Of a stretch of DNA of 12,322 nt, positions 6,768 through 12,322 are shown piece by piece. The translations under genes were made by a program, and so were the position numbers. The DNA lies in NCBI GenBank assembly GCA_030640215.1, contig DAOWJU010000091.1:1-12322 (forward strand), given 5' to 3'. Positions within the stretch are counted from its first letter, which is position 1; each line of letters starts with the position of its first letter. The notes beneath the pieces are model-generated. The model saw only the letters and a list, made by a program, of their open reading frames with translations, did not search any database and was not told where the DNA came from. Origin of the DNA: Desulfuromonadales bacterium (GTDB lineage: Bacteria > Desulfobacterota > Desulfuromonadia > Desulfuromonadales > BM103).

Positions 6768-7034
6768 ATGAAGAAACTGATTATTGCTGTAATGCTGGTC
6801 GCTTTCACATTCACCCTGGCTTATGCTGCCGACACAGTGACTTATGAGAGCAAAAAAGGCACCGTGACCTTCGACCACAAAGCCCATAGCGAGAAGATGG
6901 ACTGTGCAGCCTGCCATGAGGGCACCCCGGCCAAAATTGAAGTCGACAAAAAATCTGCTCATAAAGATACCTGTAAAAGTTGTCACAAAAAAGATGGTGG
7001 CCCCACCAAGTGCAACGACTGTCACAAGAAATAA
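6768..7034 (+). CDS. Periplasmic triheme cytochrome c7 (PpcA-like)
   Basis: This 88-residue protein has a signal peptide (1-20, ending AYA) and a mature part of about 68 residues, close to the 71 of Geobacter PpcA. Three CXXCH haem sites are visible: CAACH (46-50), CKSCH (69-73) and CNDCH (82-86). Three further histidines, His37 and His40 in FDHKAH and His65 in SAH, complete bis-histidine ligation of three haems, exactly the c7 pattern lacking haem II of tetrahaem c3. Such proteins shuttle electrons through the periplasm between inner-membrane quinol oxidases and outer-membrane cytochromes. The start was chosen for its GAGGAG site and signal peptide; the frame is open further upstream but has neither. 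It is monocistronic, with its own promoter and terminator. Confidence 0.95.
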   Translation: MKKLIIAVMLVAFTFTLAYAADTVTYESKKGTVTFDHKAHSEKMDCAACHEGTPAKIEVDKKSAHKDTCKSCHKKDGGPTKCNDCHKK

Positions 7035-7058
7035 AGTACACCTTAAAAGAACAACTCC

Positions 7059-7089
7059 AAAAAAGCCTCCCGAAATGGGGGGCTTTTTT
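7059..7089 (+). terminator. Terminator of the cytochrome c7 gene
   Basis: The arms AAAAAAGCCTCCC and GGGGGGCTTTTTT form a 13-bp stem with one T-G wobble and the loop GAAAT, and six T's close the 3' arm. It begins 24 nt after the cytochrome stop. The A-run on the left would also let it work on the other strand. Confidence 0.9.
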
Positions 7090-7188
7090 ATTTCAGCGTC
7101 ATCCGAAACGTTTCATCCTGATCAATCAATCAAATCGCACCCTTATCAGTCACAACACGCTTGGCTAGACAACCTAATTAGTCATAAA

Positions 7189-7216
7189 TTGCAGGGCGCT
7201 TACATTATGATATAAT
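7189..7216 (+). promoter_or_regulatory. Predicted promoter of the rbr-dfx operon with a palindrome over the -10
   Basis: TTGCAG (7189-7194), a 16-bp spacer and a perfect TATAAT (7211-7216) lie 43 nt before rubrerythrin. The -10 box overlaps the inverted repeat ATTAT-GAT-ATAAT (7204-7216), a plausible operator for a peroxide- or iron-sensing repressor, although it does not match the PerR box well. Confidence 0.6.
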
Positions 7217-7259
7217 CCCGACTGGACAATGACTGTTCACATTTCTCTTAGGAGGAGAC

Positions 7260-7832
7260 ATGTCACTTAAAGGCACCCAGACAGAAAAGAACATCCTTAC
7301 GGCGTTCTGCGGTGAAAGTCAGGCGCGTAATCGCTACACCTATTTCTCGGCTCAGGCTAAAAAAGAGGGTTTTGTACAGATCTCGACCATCTTTGAAGAG
7401 ACGGCCAACCAGGAGCGAGAGCACGCCAAGCGACTCTTCAAAATGCTCGAAGGTGGTGAGGTCGAAATCACCGCCAGTTTTCCCGCTGGCGTTGTCGGCA
7501 CAACTGCCGAGAATCTTAAGGAGGCTGCAGGTGGCGAAAATTATGAGCACACCACCATGTATCCCGAATTCGCCAAGACCGCACGCGAAGAAGACTTCCC
7601 GGAGATAGCTGATGTTTTCATCTCCATCGCCGTCGCCGAGAAGTACCATGAAGAGCGTTACCTGAAATTACTGGACAATGTTAAGGGGAATCAGGTTTTC
7701 AACCGTGAACAATCGACAGTCTGGCGCTGTCGCAACTGTGGCTACCAGCATGAAGGCACATCAGCTCCTGACGTCTGCCCAGCCTGCAACCATGCGCAGG
7801 CCCACTTCGAAATAACCCCAAGCAACTACTAA
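7260..7832 (+). CDS. rbr: Rubrerythrin
   Basis: This 190-residue cytosolic non-haem iron protein reduces hydrogen peroxide to water. An N-terminal ferritin-like four-helix domain carries the di-iron ligands: Glu19 (in CGES), Glu52 and His55 (in NQEREH), Glu93 and Glu96 (in GGENYEH), and Glu127 and His130 (in AEKYHEER). The C-terminal rubredoxin domain carries Cys157/Cys160 (CRNC) and Cys173/Cys176 (CPAC) for an Fe(SCys)4 centre. All are present and the length is normal (Desulfovibrio vulgaris rubrerythrin is about 191). The ATG has AGGAGG 4 nt upstream. It is the first gene of a bicistron with desulfoferrodoxin, 23 nt downstream, so peroxide formed by superoxide reductase meets its scavenger. 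Confidence 0.97.
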   Translation: MSLKGTQTEKNILTAFCGESQARNRYTYFSAQAKKEGFVQISTIFEETANQEREHAKRLFKMLEGGEVEITASFPAGVVGTTAENLKEAAGGENYEHTTMYPEFAKTAREEDFPEIADVFISIAVAEKYHEERYLKLLDNVKGNQVFNREQSTVWRCRNCGYQHEGTSAPDVCPACNHAQAHFEITPSNY

Positions 7833-7855
7833 CGCAATCTAAAGGAGTAAGAAAG

Positions 7856-8236
7856 ATGCCCCAATTAAATGAAGTCTACAAGTGTGAGATGTGCGGTAAT
7901 ATTGTTGAACTCGTACATGGTGGCCCGGGTGCCCTGTCCTGTTGCAACCAGAAGATGGTGCAACTGACTGAGAACACGACTGACGCCGCCCAGGAAAAGC
8001 ACGTACCTGTCATTGAAATTAACGCCGACAATATCACCGTCAAGGTCGGCAGTGTTGCTCACCCCATGCTGGACGAACACTCCATCGAATGGATCGAGTT
8101 GATTGCTGACGGCAAAGTTTATCGGCAGAATCTGCAGCCAGGGGAAGCCCCGGAAGCCACCTTCCCGGTTGTCGCCCAACAAGTCACTGCCCGCGAACAC
8201 TGCAACCTGCATGGCCTCTGGTCTGTAAAAAGTTAA
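7856..8236 (+). CDS. dfx: Desulfoferrodoxin, two-iron superoxide reductase
   Basis: This 126-residue protein reduces superoxide to hydrogen peroxide without making oxygen. The N-terminal desulforedoxin-like centre I has Cys10, Cys13, Cys29 and Cys30 (YKCEMC and SCC). The catalytic centre II has the full His4-Cys set: His49 (KHVP), His69 (AHPM), His75 (EHS), Cys116 and His119 (HCNLH). The conserved active-site pair Glu47-Lys48 is present, so it should be active; the numbering matches the Desulfoarculus baarsii enzyme. The ATG has AAGGAG 8 nt upstream. It is second in the operon after rubrerythrin and followed by a strong terminator. Reducing power would come from rubredoxin-type donors, none encoded here. 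Confidence 0.97.
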   Translation: MPQLNEVYKCEMCGNIVELVHGGPGALSCCNQKMVQLTENTTDAAQEKHVPVIEINADNITVKVGSVAHPMLDEHSIEWIELIADGKVYRQNLQPGEAPEATFPVVAQQVTAREHCNLHGLWSVKS

Positions 8237-8248
8237 GACGTTACTGTT

Positions 8249-8288
8249 ACAGCAAAAAGGCTCTCGATATCGAGGGCCTTTTTGCTGT
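8249..8288. terminator. Terminator after the rbr-dfx operon
   Basis: A nearly perfect 40-nt inverted repeat (arms ACAGCAAAAAGGC and GCCTTTTTGCTGT around a CTCGATATCGAG core, one wobble) starts 12 nt after the dfx stop. The T5 run lies within the 3' arm. Confidence 0.85.
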
Positions 8289-8348
8289 CGAAAAACGTAT
8301 AGTGGGTGGTGTAAGAACACTGACTGACAAAACAGAATCGACCGAAAG

Positions 8349-8377
8349 TTGACCGTTGATCCAGCAACTGGCAGAAT
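8349..8377 (+). promoter_or_regulatory. Candidate promoter of the ion-channel gene
   Basis: TTGACC (8349-8354), a 17-bp spacer and CAGAAT (8372-8377) lie 40 nt before the GTG start. The -35 is good and the -10 matches 4/6 positions. The terminator just upstream implies that the channel gene has its own promoter. Confidence 0.4.
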
Positions 8378-8416
8378 GCTTGTATATTTCACCAATCATT
8401 CGGAGAAACCAGCAAC

Positions 8417-9286
8417 GTGAGCGCAGCCCCCCGTTCCAAACGATTTTCAAAGCCCCAGAGAAAGAACGACCGCAATCCAGCACCCTGGCGGCTGCTCCTG
8501 CACGAAATCATCTTCGAAGCTGACACCCCTGCTGGCAAACTCTTCGACATACTGTTGATTATTGCCATCATCTTGAGCGTTATCACCGTCATGTTTGACA
8601 GTGTCGCCGAGGTTCGTGCAGAGTACGGTAGAACACTCCACATTATTGAGTGGTTTTTCACCATTCTCTTTAGTGTTGAATACCTGCTGAGGATTATCTC
8701 ACTTGGAAATCCGACGCAATACATGCGCAGCTTCTACGGTGTCGTCGATCTCATCTCTGTACTGCCAACCTACCTCAGTCTGCTGATTCCCGGGTCACAG
8801 TACATGATGATCATCAGGGTATTGCGCCTGCTGAGAATTTTCAGGATCCTCAAGCTGGCACAGTACCTGAACGAAGCCGAGGTTCTGCTCAAAGCGATGC
8901 GCGCCAGTCTGCGTAAGATTTCTATTTTCCTCTTTGTGATTCTGACTCTGGTACTGATCTTCGGTTCACTGCTCTATCTCATAGAGGGAGATGAAGGCGG
9001 CTTCACCTCTATCGGCATCTCATGTTACTGGGCCATCACCACCTTGACGACAGTTGGCTATGGTGACATCTCACCACAATCTCCACTTGGTCGCGCAGTC
9101 GCCAGCGTCATAATGATCATGGGCTATGGAGTGATTGCTGTACCGACAGGGATTGTTACCGCAGAGCTGGTGGCACCGATTACAGGGAAAGTTTCAACCC
9201 AGGCCTGCCCCGACTGCGGTGCGGAAAAGCACAGCTACGACGCACTTCACTGTAAATATTGCGGGACCGAACTGAATCCAGACTGA
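8417..9286 (+). CDS. Voltage-gated potassium channel with C-terminal zinc ribbon
   Basis: This 289-residue inner-membrane protein has the six-helix Kv plan: S1 about 42-60, S2 72-95 (with Glu88), S3 104-122 (Asp111), S4 128-148, S5 168-190, pore loop and S6 224-250. S4 carries a regular charge every third residue (Arg134, 137, 140, 143, Lys146), and the selectivity filter TTVGYGD (211-217) is canonical for K+. After S6 a short tail ends in a four-cysteine zinc ribbon (CPDC at 264-267, CKYC at 279-282) instead of a long RCK or cyclic-nucleotide domain. The start is GTG with GGAG 11 nt upstream, which is longer than ideal; no better start occurs before S1. It converges on the PilZ gene with a 15-nt gap and no terminator between them. 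Confidence 0.93.
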   Translation: MSAAPRSKRFSKPQRKNDRNPAPWRLLLHEIIFEADTPAGKLFDILLIIAIILSVITVMFDSVAEVRAEYGRTLHIIEWFFTILFSVEYLLRIISLGNPTQYMRSFYGVVDLISVLPTYLSLLIPGSQYMMIIRVLRLLRIFRILKLAQYLNEAEVLLKAMRASLRKISIFLFVILTLVLIFGSLLYLIEGDEGGFTSIGISCYWAITTLTTVGYGDISPQSPLGRAVASVIMIMGYGVIAVPTGIVTAELVAPITGKVSTQACPDCGAEKHSYDALHCKYCGTELNPD

Positions 9287-9301
9287 TAAATTACCAAAGA
9301 A

Positions 9302-10015
9302 TCAGCTTTCCAGCTGCATACTCTCAAGAAAACTCTGTAATATAGACTTGACGGTCTGGCTGGGGTCCTCAAACTGCAGGCCGATACCACATGGCATGGA
9401 ATTCTTTTTGCGCCATTCCGGATGATTGACCCAGGCAACCCGTACCGAACAGTGCAGTCCCCCCTGGAATCCAGGCAAGGTGAATTCGATTGTCAAAAGT
9501 GTATCAACAGGAAAGAGTGTTTCAGTCGCGAGGAACATGCCACCGTCATTGAGATTCACGCAGCTGCCGAGGTGTTTCTTCTGCGCACTGTCAAGCAACT
9601 CCAGTTGAAAGCTGACCGGGAAACGCCTTGCCAAACGGCGCGAGATGCCAAGCAAACCACAGGAAGCATCAAGTAACCGTTCCGCCACCAAAGGCCGGTG
9701 AACAACGGCATCACAGTCAGCATTCCAACAAGCGTCAACCAGTTCCTCAGTGGCCTCCTCAGGAAGCAGTAGCAATACGGGCGTTACAGCGAGTAAAGGA
9801 TCATCCTTGATCTTTTGACAACAGGCCAGAGCCTGTTCACCCAGCTGGGCAAGATCGAGCACCACCAGAGTCGGTGCCTCAGCCTCCACAATGTGGAAAC
9901 AAGTCTGGTCATCCTCGACCAGCACCATCCCAAAGCCCTCTCTCTGAAAAAAAGAGTTCTTCATGATCGCCAGCAAAGTTGCATTGTTGGAGAGAACAAT
10001 TTTTTTAGTGGGCAT
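9302..10015 (-). CDS. PilZ-domain protein with degenerate response-regulator receiver
   Basis: This 237-residue soluble protein has a CheY-like N-terminal domain (about 1-120) and a C-terminal PilZ domain (about 126-225). The receiver keeps the phospho-acceptor position Asp54 (in VVLDL), but the acidic pair after strand 1 is Asn10-Asn11 (IVLSNN) and the conserved lysine is Arg107 (HRPL), so phosphorylation is doubtful and it may be a pseudo-receiver. The PilZ part has RRLARR (126-131) for the RXXXR c-di-GMP motif, NLNDGG (154-159) where (D/N)XSXXG is usual, and the family-typical GIGLQFED (210-217). I chose the ATG at 10015, with GGGAG 8 nt upstream; an upstream TTG extension lacks support. 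It probably links c-di-GMP to motility or surface behaviour, but no target gene is nearby. Confidence 0.87.
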   Translation of the reverse strand: MPTKKIVLSNNATLLAIMKNSFFQREGFGMVLVEDDQTCFHIVEAEAPTLVVLDLAQLGEQALACCQKIKDDPLLAVTPVLLLLPEEATEELVDACWNADCDAVVHRPLVAERLLDASCGLLGISRRLARRFPVSFQLELLDSAQKKHLGSCVNLNDGGMFLATETLFPVDTLLTIEFTLPGFQGGLHCSVRVAWVNHPEWRKKNSMPCGIGLQFEDPSQTVKSILQSFLESMQLES

Positions 10016-10068
10016 ACCCTTCGCTCCCAAAGCTAAAGACAATCTTACGCATCAATGAAAAGGCAGAC

Positions 10069-10123
10069 TTCATACCGATAAACCGTAGAGTTCATACCGA
10101 TAAGCTGCAGAGTTCATGCCGAT
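10069..10123. repeat. Three direct repeats with exact 22-bp period upstream of the PilZ gene
   Basis: The 11-mer TTCATACCGAT occurs at 10069-10079 and 10091-10101, with one mismatch at 10113-10123 (TTCATGCCGAT). Flanking bases are partly conserved too (AGAG before copies 2 and 3). The spacing of 22 bp is about two helical turns, placing all copies on one face of DNA. They sit 54-108 bp upstream of the PilZ start at 10015, where an activator or repressor array would lie. The PilZ gene has only a poor -10 candidate (TAAGAT on the minus strand) and no good -35, which fits activator dependence. Confidence 0.7.
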
Positions 10124-10258
10124 CAAACCTTTATGCCACGTACAATCCGTGGTCAACCAGCATCGGGAACAAGAAAAACGCTAAAAATCAGCACATTATC
10201 AGGACAAACGACAAGAACCAATGCTCAGAGAACCCTCGGCATATTACGCAGCACAACG

Positions 10259-10285
10259 AAAAAAGGCCGCCTGAAGAGGCGGCCT
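10259..10285 (-). terminator. Terminator of the FKBP operon
   Basis: On the minus strand an 8-bp GC-rich stem AGGCCGCC/GGCGGCCT with a 6-nt loop is followed by a T-run (10264-10259). It starts 20 nt after the SlyD-like stop at 10305. Confidence 0.92.
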
Positions 10286-10304
10286 CGGTCATTTAACGAT
10301 CCAT

Positions 10305-10748
10305 TCAGGAAAATTCAAGCACTTCAATCTCAAAATGCAACTCTTTGCCTGCCAGCGGATGATTGCCATCAAGGGACACCGCTGCATCAGAGAGTTCAAC
10401 CACTTGAACCTCCAGAGTCTGACCATCTTCCAGGCTGACCTCAAGCATGCTGCCAAGCACCAGCTTTTCACTGTCAGGGATCAGATGTCGTTCCACCTCG
10501 GCGAGCATCTCCGGCACATGAACTCCATAACCATCTTCTGGAGCAATCACAACTTTACAGCTTTCGCCAGGCTTCATACCGACGACAGCCTGGTCAAAAC
10601 CGGCAATCACCTCTTCAGCACCAACCGTGAACTCCAGCGGCTCACGTCCTTCTGAAGAATCAAAGGTAGAGCCATTCTCAAAGCAGCCGACATAATTCAC
10701 GCGGATCTGATCACCCGCAGCAACAGCACGGTCCTTCTGGTCACTCAT
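10305..10748 (-). CDS. FKBP-type peptidyl-prolyl isomerase, SlyD-like
   Basis: This 147-residue cytosolic protein (no signal peptide) has the SlyD layout. The split FKBP domain starts with GDQIRVNYVGCFENG (12-26) and FDSS (29-32), continues through VIAGFDQAVVGMKPGE (47-62), and is interrupted by the insert-in-flap chaperone segment (about 70-125). It closes with LDGNHPLAGKELHFEIEV (126-143), where DGNHPLAG is the SlyD signature. It is shorter than E. coli SlyD (196) because the metal-binding His/Cys-rich tail is missing, so a nickel-delivery role is unlikely and folding activity is the likely job. Its ATG overlaps the upstream Mip-like stop by 1 nt (TGATG) and its AAGGAG lies inside that gene, giving translational coupling. 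Confidence 0.92.
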   Translation of the reverse strand: MSDQKDRAVAAGDQIRVNYVGCFENGSTFDSSEGREPLEFTVGAEEVIAGFDQAVVGMKPGESCKVVIAPEDGYGVHVPEMLAEVERHLIPDSEKLVLGSMLEVSLEDGQTLEVQVVELSDAAVSLDGNHPLAGKELHFEIEVLEFS

Positions 10749-11461
10749 CAGTTTGCTCCTTTTTCCACACTGATCAACTCGACATCGAAGATCAGGGTTG
10801 CGTTGGGGCCGATATCCTGACCAGCACCACGCTCACCGTAAGCAAGTTCGGCGGGAATAACAAGCTGCCATTTTGCGCCAGGTTTCATCAGCTGCAGTGC
10901 CTCGGTCCATCCAGCGATGACACCACCAACCGGGAAGGTCGCTGGCTGACCACGATCATAAGAGCTGTCGAACTGGGTGCCGTCGATGAGGGTGCCACGG
11001 TAATGCACCGTCGCCACATCGGCTGCGCCCGGTGAATCGCCCTCGCCGGCTTCGATGATCTTGTACTGAAGACCACTCTCGGTGACCACCACACCTTCCT
11101 GTTTCGCATTCTCGGCAAGGAAAGCTTCGCCTTCTGACTGGTTTTTTGCCACCATCGATTCCATCTCGGCAGCCATTTTGGCTTGCATTTCCTGCTGGAA
11201 AGTCTGGATTTCGGCGACCATTTCTTCGTCGGTGAGGCGTAATTCCTTGCCGGCCAGACTATCTTTCAGCCCCATCAAGAGAACATCAGCATCGACATCC
11301 ATCTTCTGGGTTTTAAAATCCTGGCCAATATTCACACCGATCGTATAGCTGATGCGACTTTGCGGTGTGTCCAACTTCACCTCCGGGGCAACCTTGGCCT
11401 CTTCGGCAGCACAACCGACAACAAACACCAGCAACATTACGGAAAACAATCTGCAGTACAT
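10748..11461 (-). CDS. FKBP-type peptidyl-prolyl isomerase, Mip/FkpA-like lipoprotein
   Basis: This 237-residue protein has a short signal ending in VVGC, so Cys17 would be lipidated and the protein anchored in the envelope facing the periplasm. An FKBP N-terminal dimerisation domain (about 33-120, with a long helix rich in Ala, Glu, Met and Gln at 76-120) precedes the catalytic FKBP domain (about 140-233). Active-site residues are present: Tyr154, Phe164-Asp165, VIAGW (181-185), Tyr208 and Phe225. The family acts as a dimeric periplasmic chaperone and prolyl isomerase. The ATG has AAAGGA 6 nt upstream. It is the first gene of a two-gene operon with the cytosolic SlyD-like isomerase. Confidence 0.93.
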   Translation of the reverse strand: MYCRLFSVMLLVFVVGCAAEEAKVAPEVKLDTPQSRISYTIGVNIGQDFKTQKMDVDADVLLMGLKDSLAGKELRLTDEEMVAEIQTFQQEMQAKMAAEMESMVAKNQSEGEAFLAENAKQEGVVVTESGLQYKIIEAGEGDSPGAADVATVHYRGTLIDGTQFDSSYDRGQPATFPVGGVIAGWTEALQLMKPGAKWQLVIPAELAYGERGAGQDIGPNATLIFDVELISVEKGAN

Positions 11462-11503
11462 AGATAATCCTTTCTTAGAGAGCGTTTATGGGACGAATGA
11501 GTA

Positions 11504-11532
11504 AAGATAGCTATGGGTTAGTTCAGTGTCAA
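11504..11532 (-). promoter_or_regulatory. Predicted sigma-70 promoter of the FKBP operon
   Basis: On the minus strand TTGACA (11532-11527, perfect) and TATCTT (11509-11504) are separated by exactly 17 bp, 42 nt before the Mip-like ATG. It sits in the 148-bp gap after the MFS stop. No terminator hairpin was seen in that gap, so read-through from the MFS gene is also possible. Confidence 0.72.
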
Positions 11533-11609
11533 CATAAACTAACGGTATGAAACCCAAACGGGCTGACAGTAGAAAGCACCTACAGGCCGAAATTTCCTTA
11601 ATGCCCACA

Positions 11610-12322
11610 TTACAAATCGTCGGGATCAGGCTTTCTTGACAACAAGGGTGCCATACGCGACAGATGTATCGCCAGTAACAAGGCAACTGCCAGGATGACA
11701 ATCAGCGCCGCCATGAAACCGCCCCAACCGAAACCTCGATAGAGATAACCTGGCAGATAGGAACCAACCGCACCACCGCCGTAGTAAAAGGCCACGTACA
11801 GGCCATTGACCACGCCCTTGTACTGCGACACGTGACGATTCAGGTAACCGGTTGCCGTCGCATGAGTCAAAAATGAGGCGCCACAGAGCAAAAACATGCC
11901 GCCGACCAAGGCTGCAACCTGAGGCATCGTCATGATCAGCAGGGCAAGACCAAAAAAGATCAGGCTACCAATCATAACCCGTTCCGCGCCGCCAAAGCGC
12001 TGTTGGATGCGCACCACATTCAGCGAGACAACAATGCCCATTAAATAGCCGGAATAAGCCAGGCCGATACGAAATTCGTCTGCATTACTGCTCAATTCGG
12101 TCAAACGAAAGGGCAGGTAGTTCATGATGGCGGCGAAAACCAGAAAAAAACAGAAGACCATGGCATAGGAGGTTCGTACCAGTGGGTCAGCCAGCACCTT
12201 GCCGACAATTTGCAGATTCAGCCGGGTGACCTTCTTAGAGCCAGCATCAGGCACAGCCTTAGAACCAGTATCAGGACAGCGACAGAATCAGCCCCGGAGC
12301 CAGATTCGGCAATGCGGCCCAA
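11610..12322 (-). CDS. MFS transporter, C-terminal half; cut by window edge and apparently frameshifted
   Basis: From a GTG at 12254 to the TAA at 11610 there are 214 codons with six hydrophobic helices (about 29-47, 64-83, 92-109, 113-134, 148-168, 177-199), matching helices 7-12 of a YnfM/AraJ-like major facilitator drug or metabolite exporter. A full protein should be near 390-400 residues. The GTG has no proper ribosome binding site, and an in-frame TGA lies a few codons upstream, so this is not a natural start. The central-linker DNA is a degenerate 24-bp repeat encoding VPD(T/A)GSK; the upstream copy reads GCTGTCCTGAT where the downstream copy reads GCTGTGCCTGAT. Restoring that one base near 12275 rejoins an open frame that reaches the window edge. 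Either the gene is a pseudogene or there is a sequence error. Confidence 0.82.

Noticed and set aside
7865..8395. A 176-codon minus-strand frame opposite desulfoferrodoxin
   Set aside because: It spans the terminator at 8249-8288 and is antisense to a complete superoxide reductase with all metal ligands.

Overview
The window reads like ordinary chromosome from an anaerobic or microaerobic member of the Desulfuromonadales (Desulfuromonas/Geopsychrobacter/Geobacter-like). The reasons are a PpcA-type triheme cytochrome c7, a rubrerythrin and two-iron superoxide reductase pair, an acetate-type sodium:solute symporter (VC_2705 subfamily) with its DUF4212 partner, and a PilZ regulator. This assignment is inferred from gene content; no taxonomic marker gene is present.

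Layout, left to right. A 5'-truncated hypothetical gene (2-577, +) enters from the left edge. A tRNA-Thr(CGT) follows at 841-917. A perfect palindromic terminator (919-958) is shared with a two-gene minus-strand operon made of a small membrane protein and glyoxalase I (1755 to 983). The minus-strand DUF4212/symporter operon (4028 to 1952) ends at its own terminator. A 596-bp gene-free region separates it from a divergent CBS/DUF294 nucleotidyltransferase-like gene (4625-6082, +), a type commonly found beside such symporters. A 150-170-bp structured element with inverted-repeat ends (6086-6251) follows, then a small lipoprotein gene (6307-6552, -).

The next block is redox and stress defence on the plus strand: the cytochrome c7 (6768-7034), then rubrerythrin and desulfoferrodoxin as a bicistron (7260-8236), then a voltage-gated K+ channel with a C-terminal zinc ribbon (8417-9286). 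It converges on a minus-strand pseudo-receiver/PilZ gene (10015 to 9302). Upstream of that gene lie three copies of an 11-bp motif spaced exactly 22 bp apart. The right part holds a translationally coupled pair of FKBP prolyl isomerases (Mip-like lipoprotein then SlyD-like, 11461 to 10305), and the C-terminal half of an MFS transporter that runs off the right edge and appears frameshifted near 12275.

Taken together: acetate or other carboxylate uptake with a probable regulatory partner, periplasmic electron transfer, reductive detoxification of oxygen species and methylglyoxal, ion conductance, c-di-GMP-type signalling and envelope protein folding. I found no CRISPR array, transposase, integrase, phage module or obvious new multi-gene defence system. 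The most interesting loose ends are the 22-bp-period repeats, the 6086-6251 element, the zinc-ribbon channel, the degenerate receiver, the EF-hand-like loop in the symporter and the MFS frameshift.
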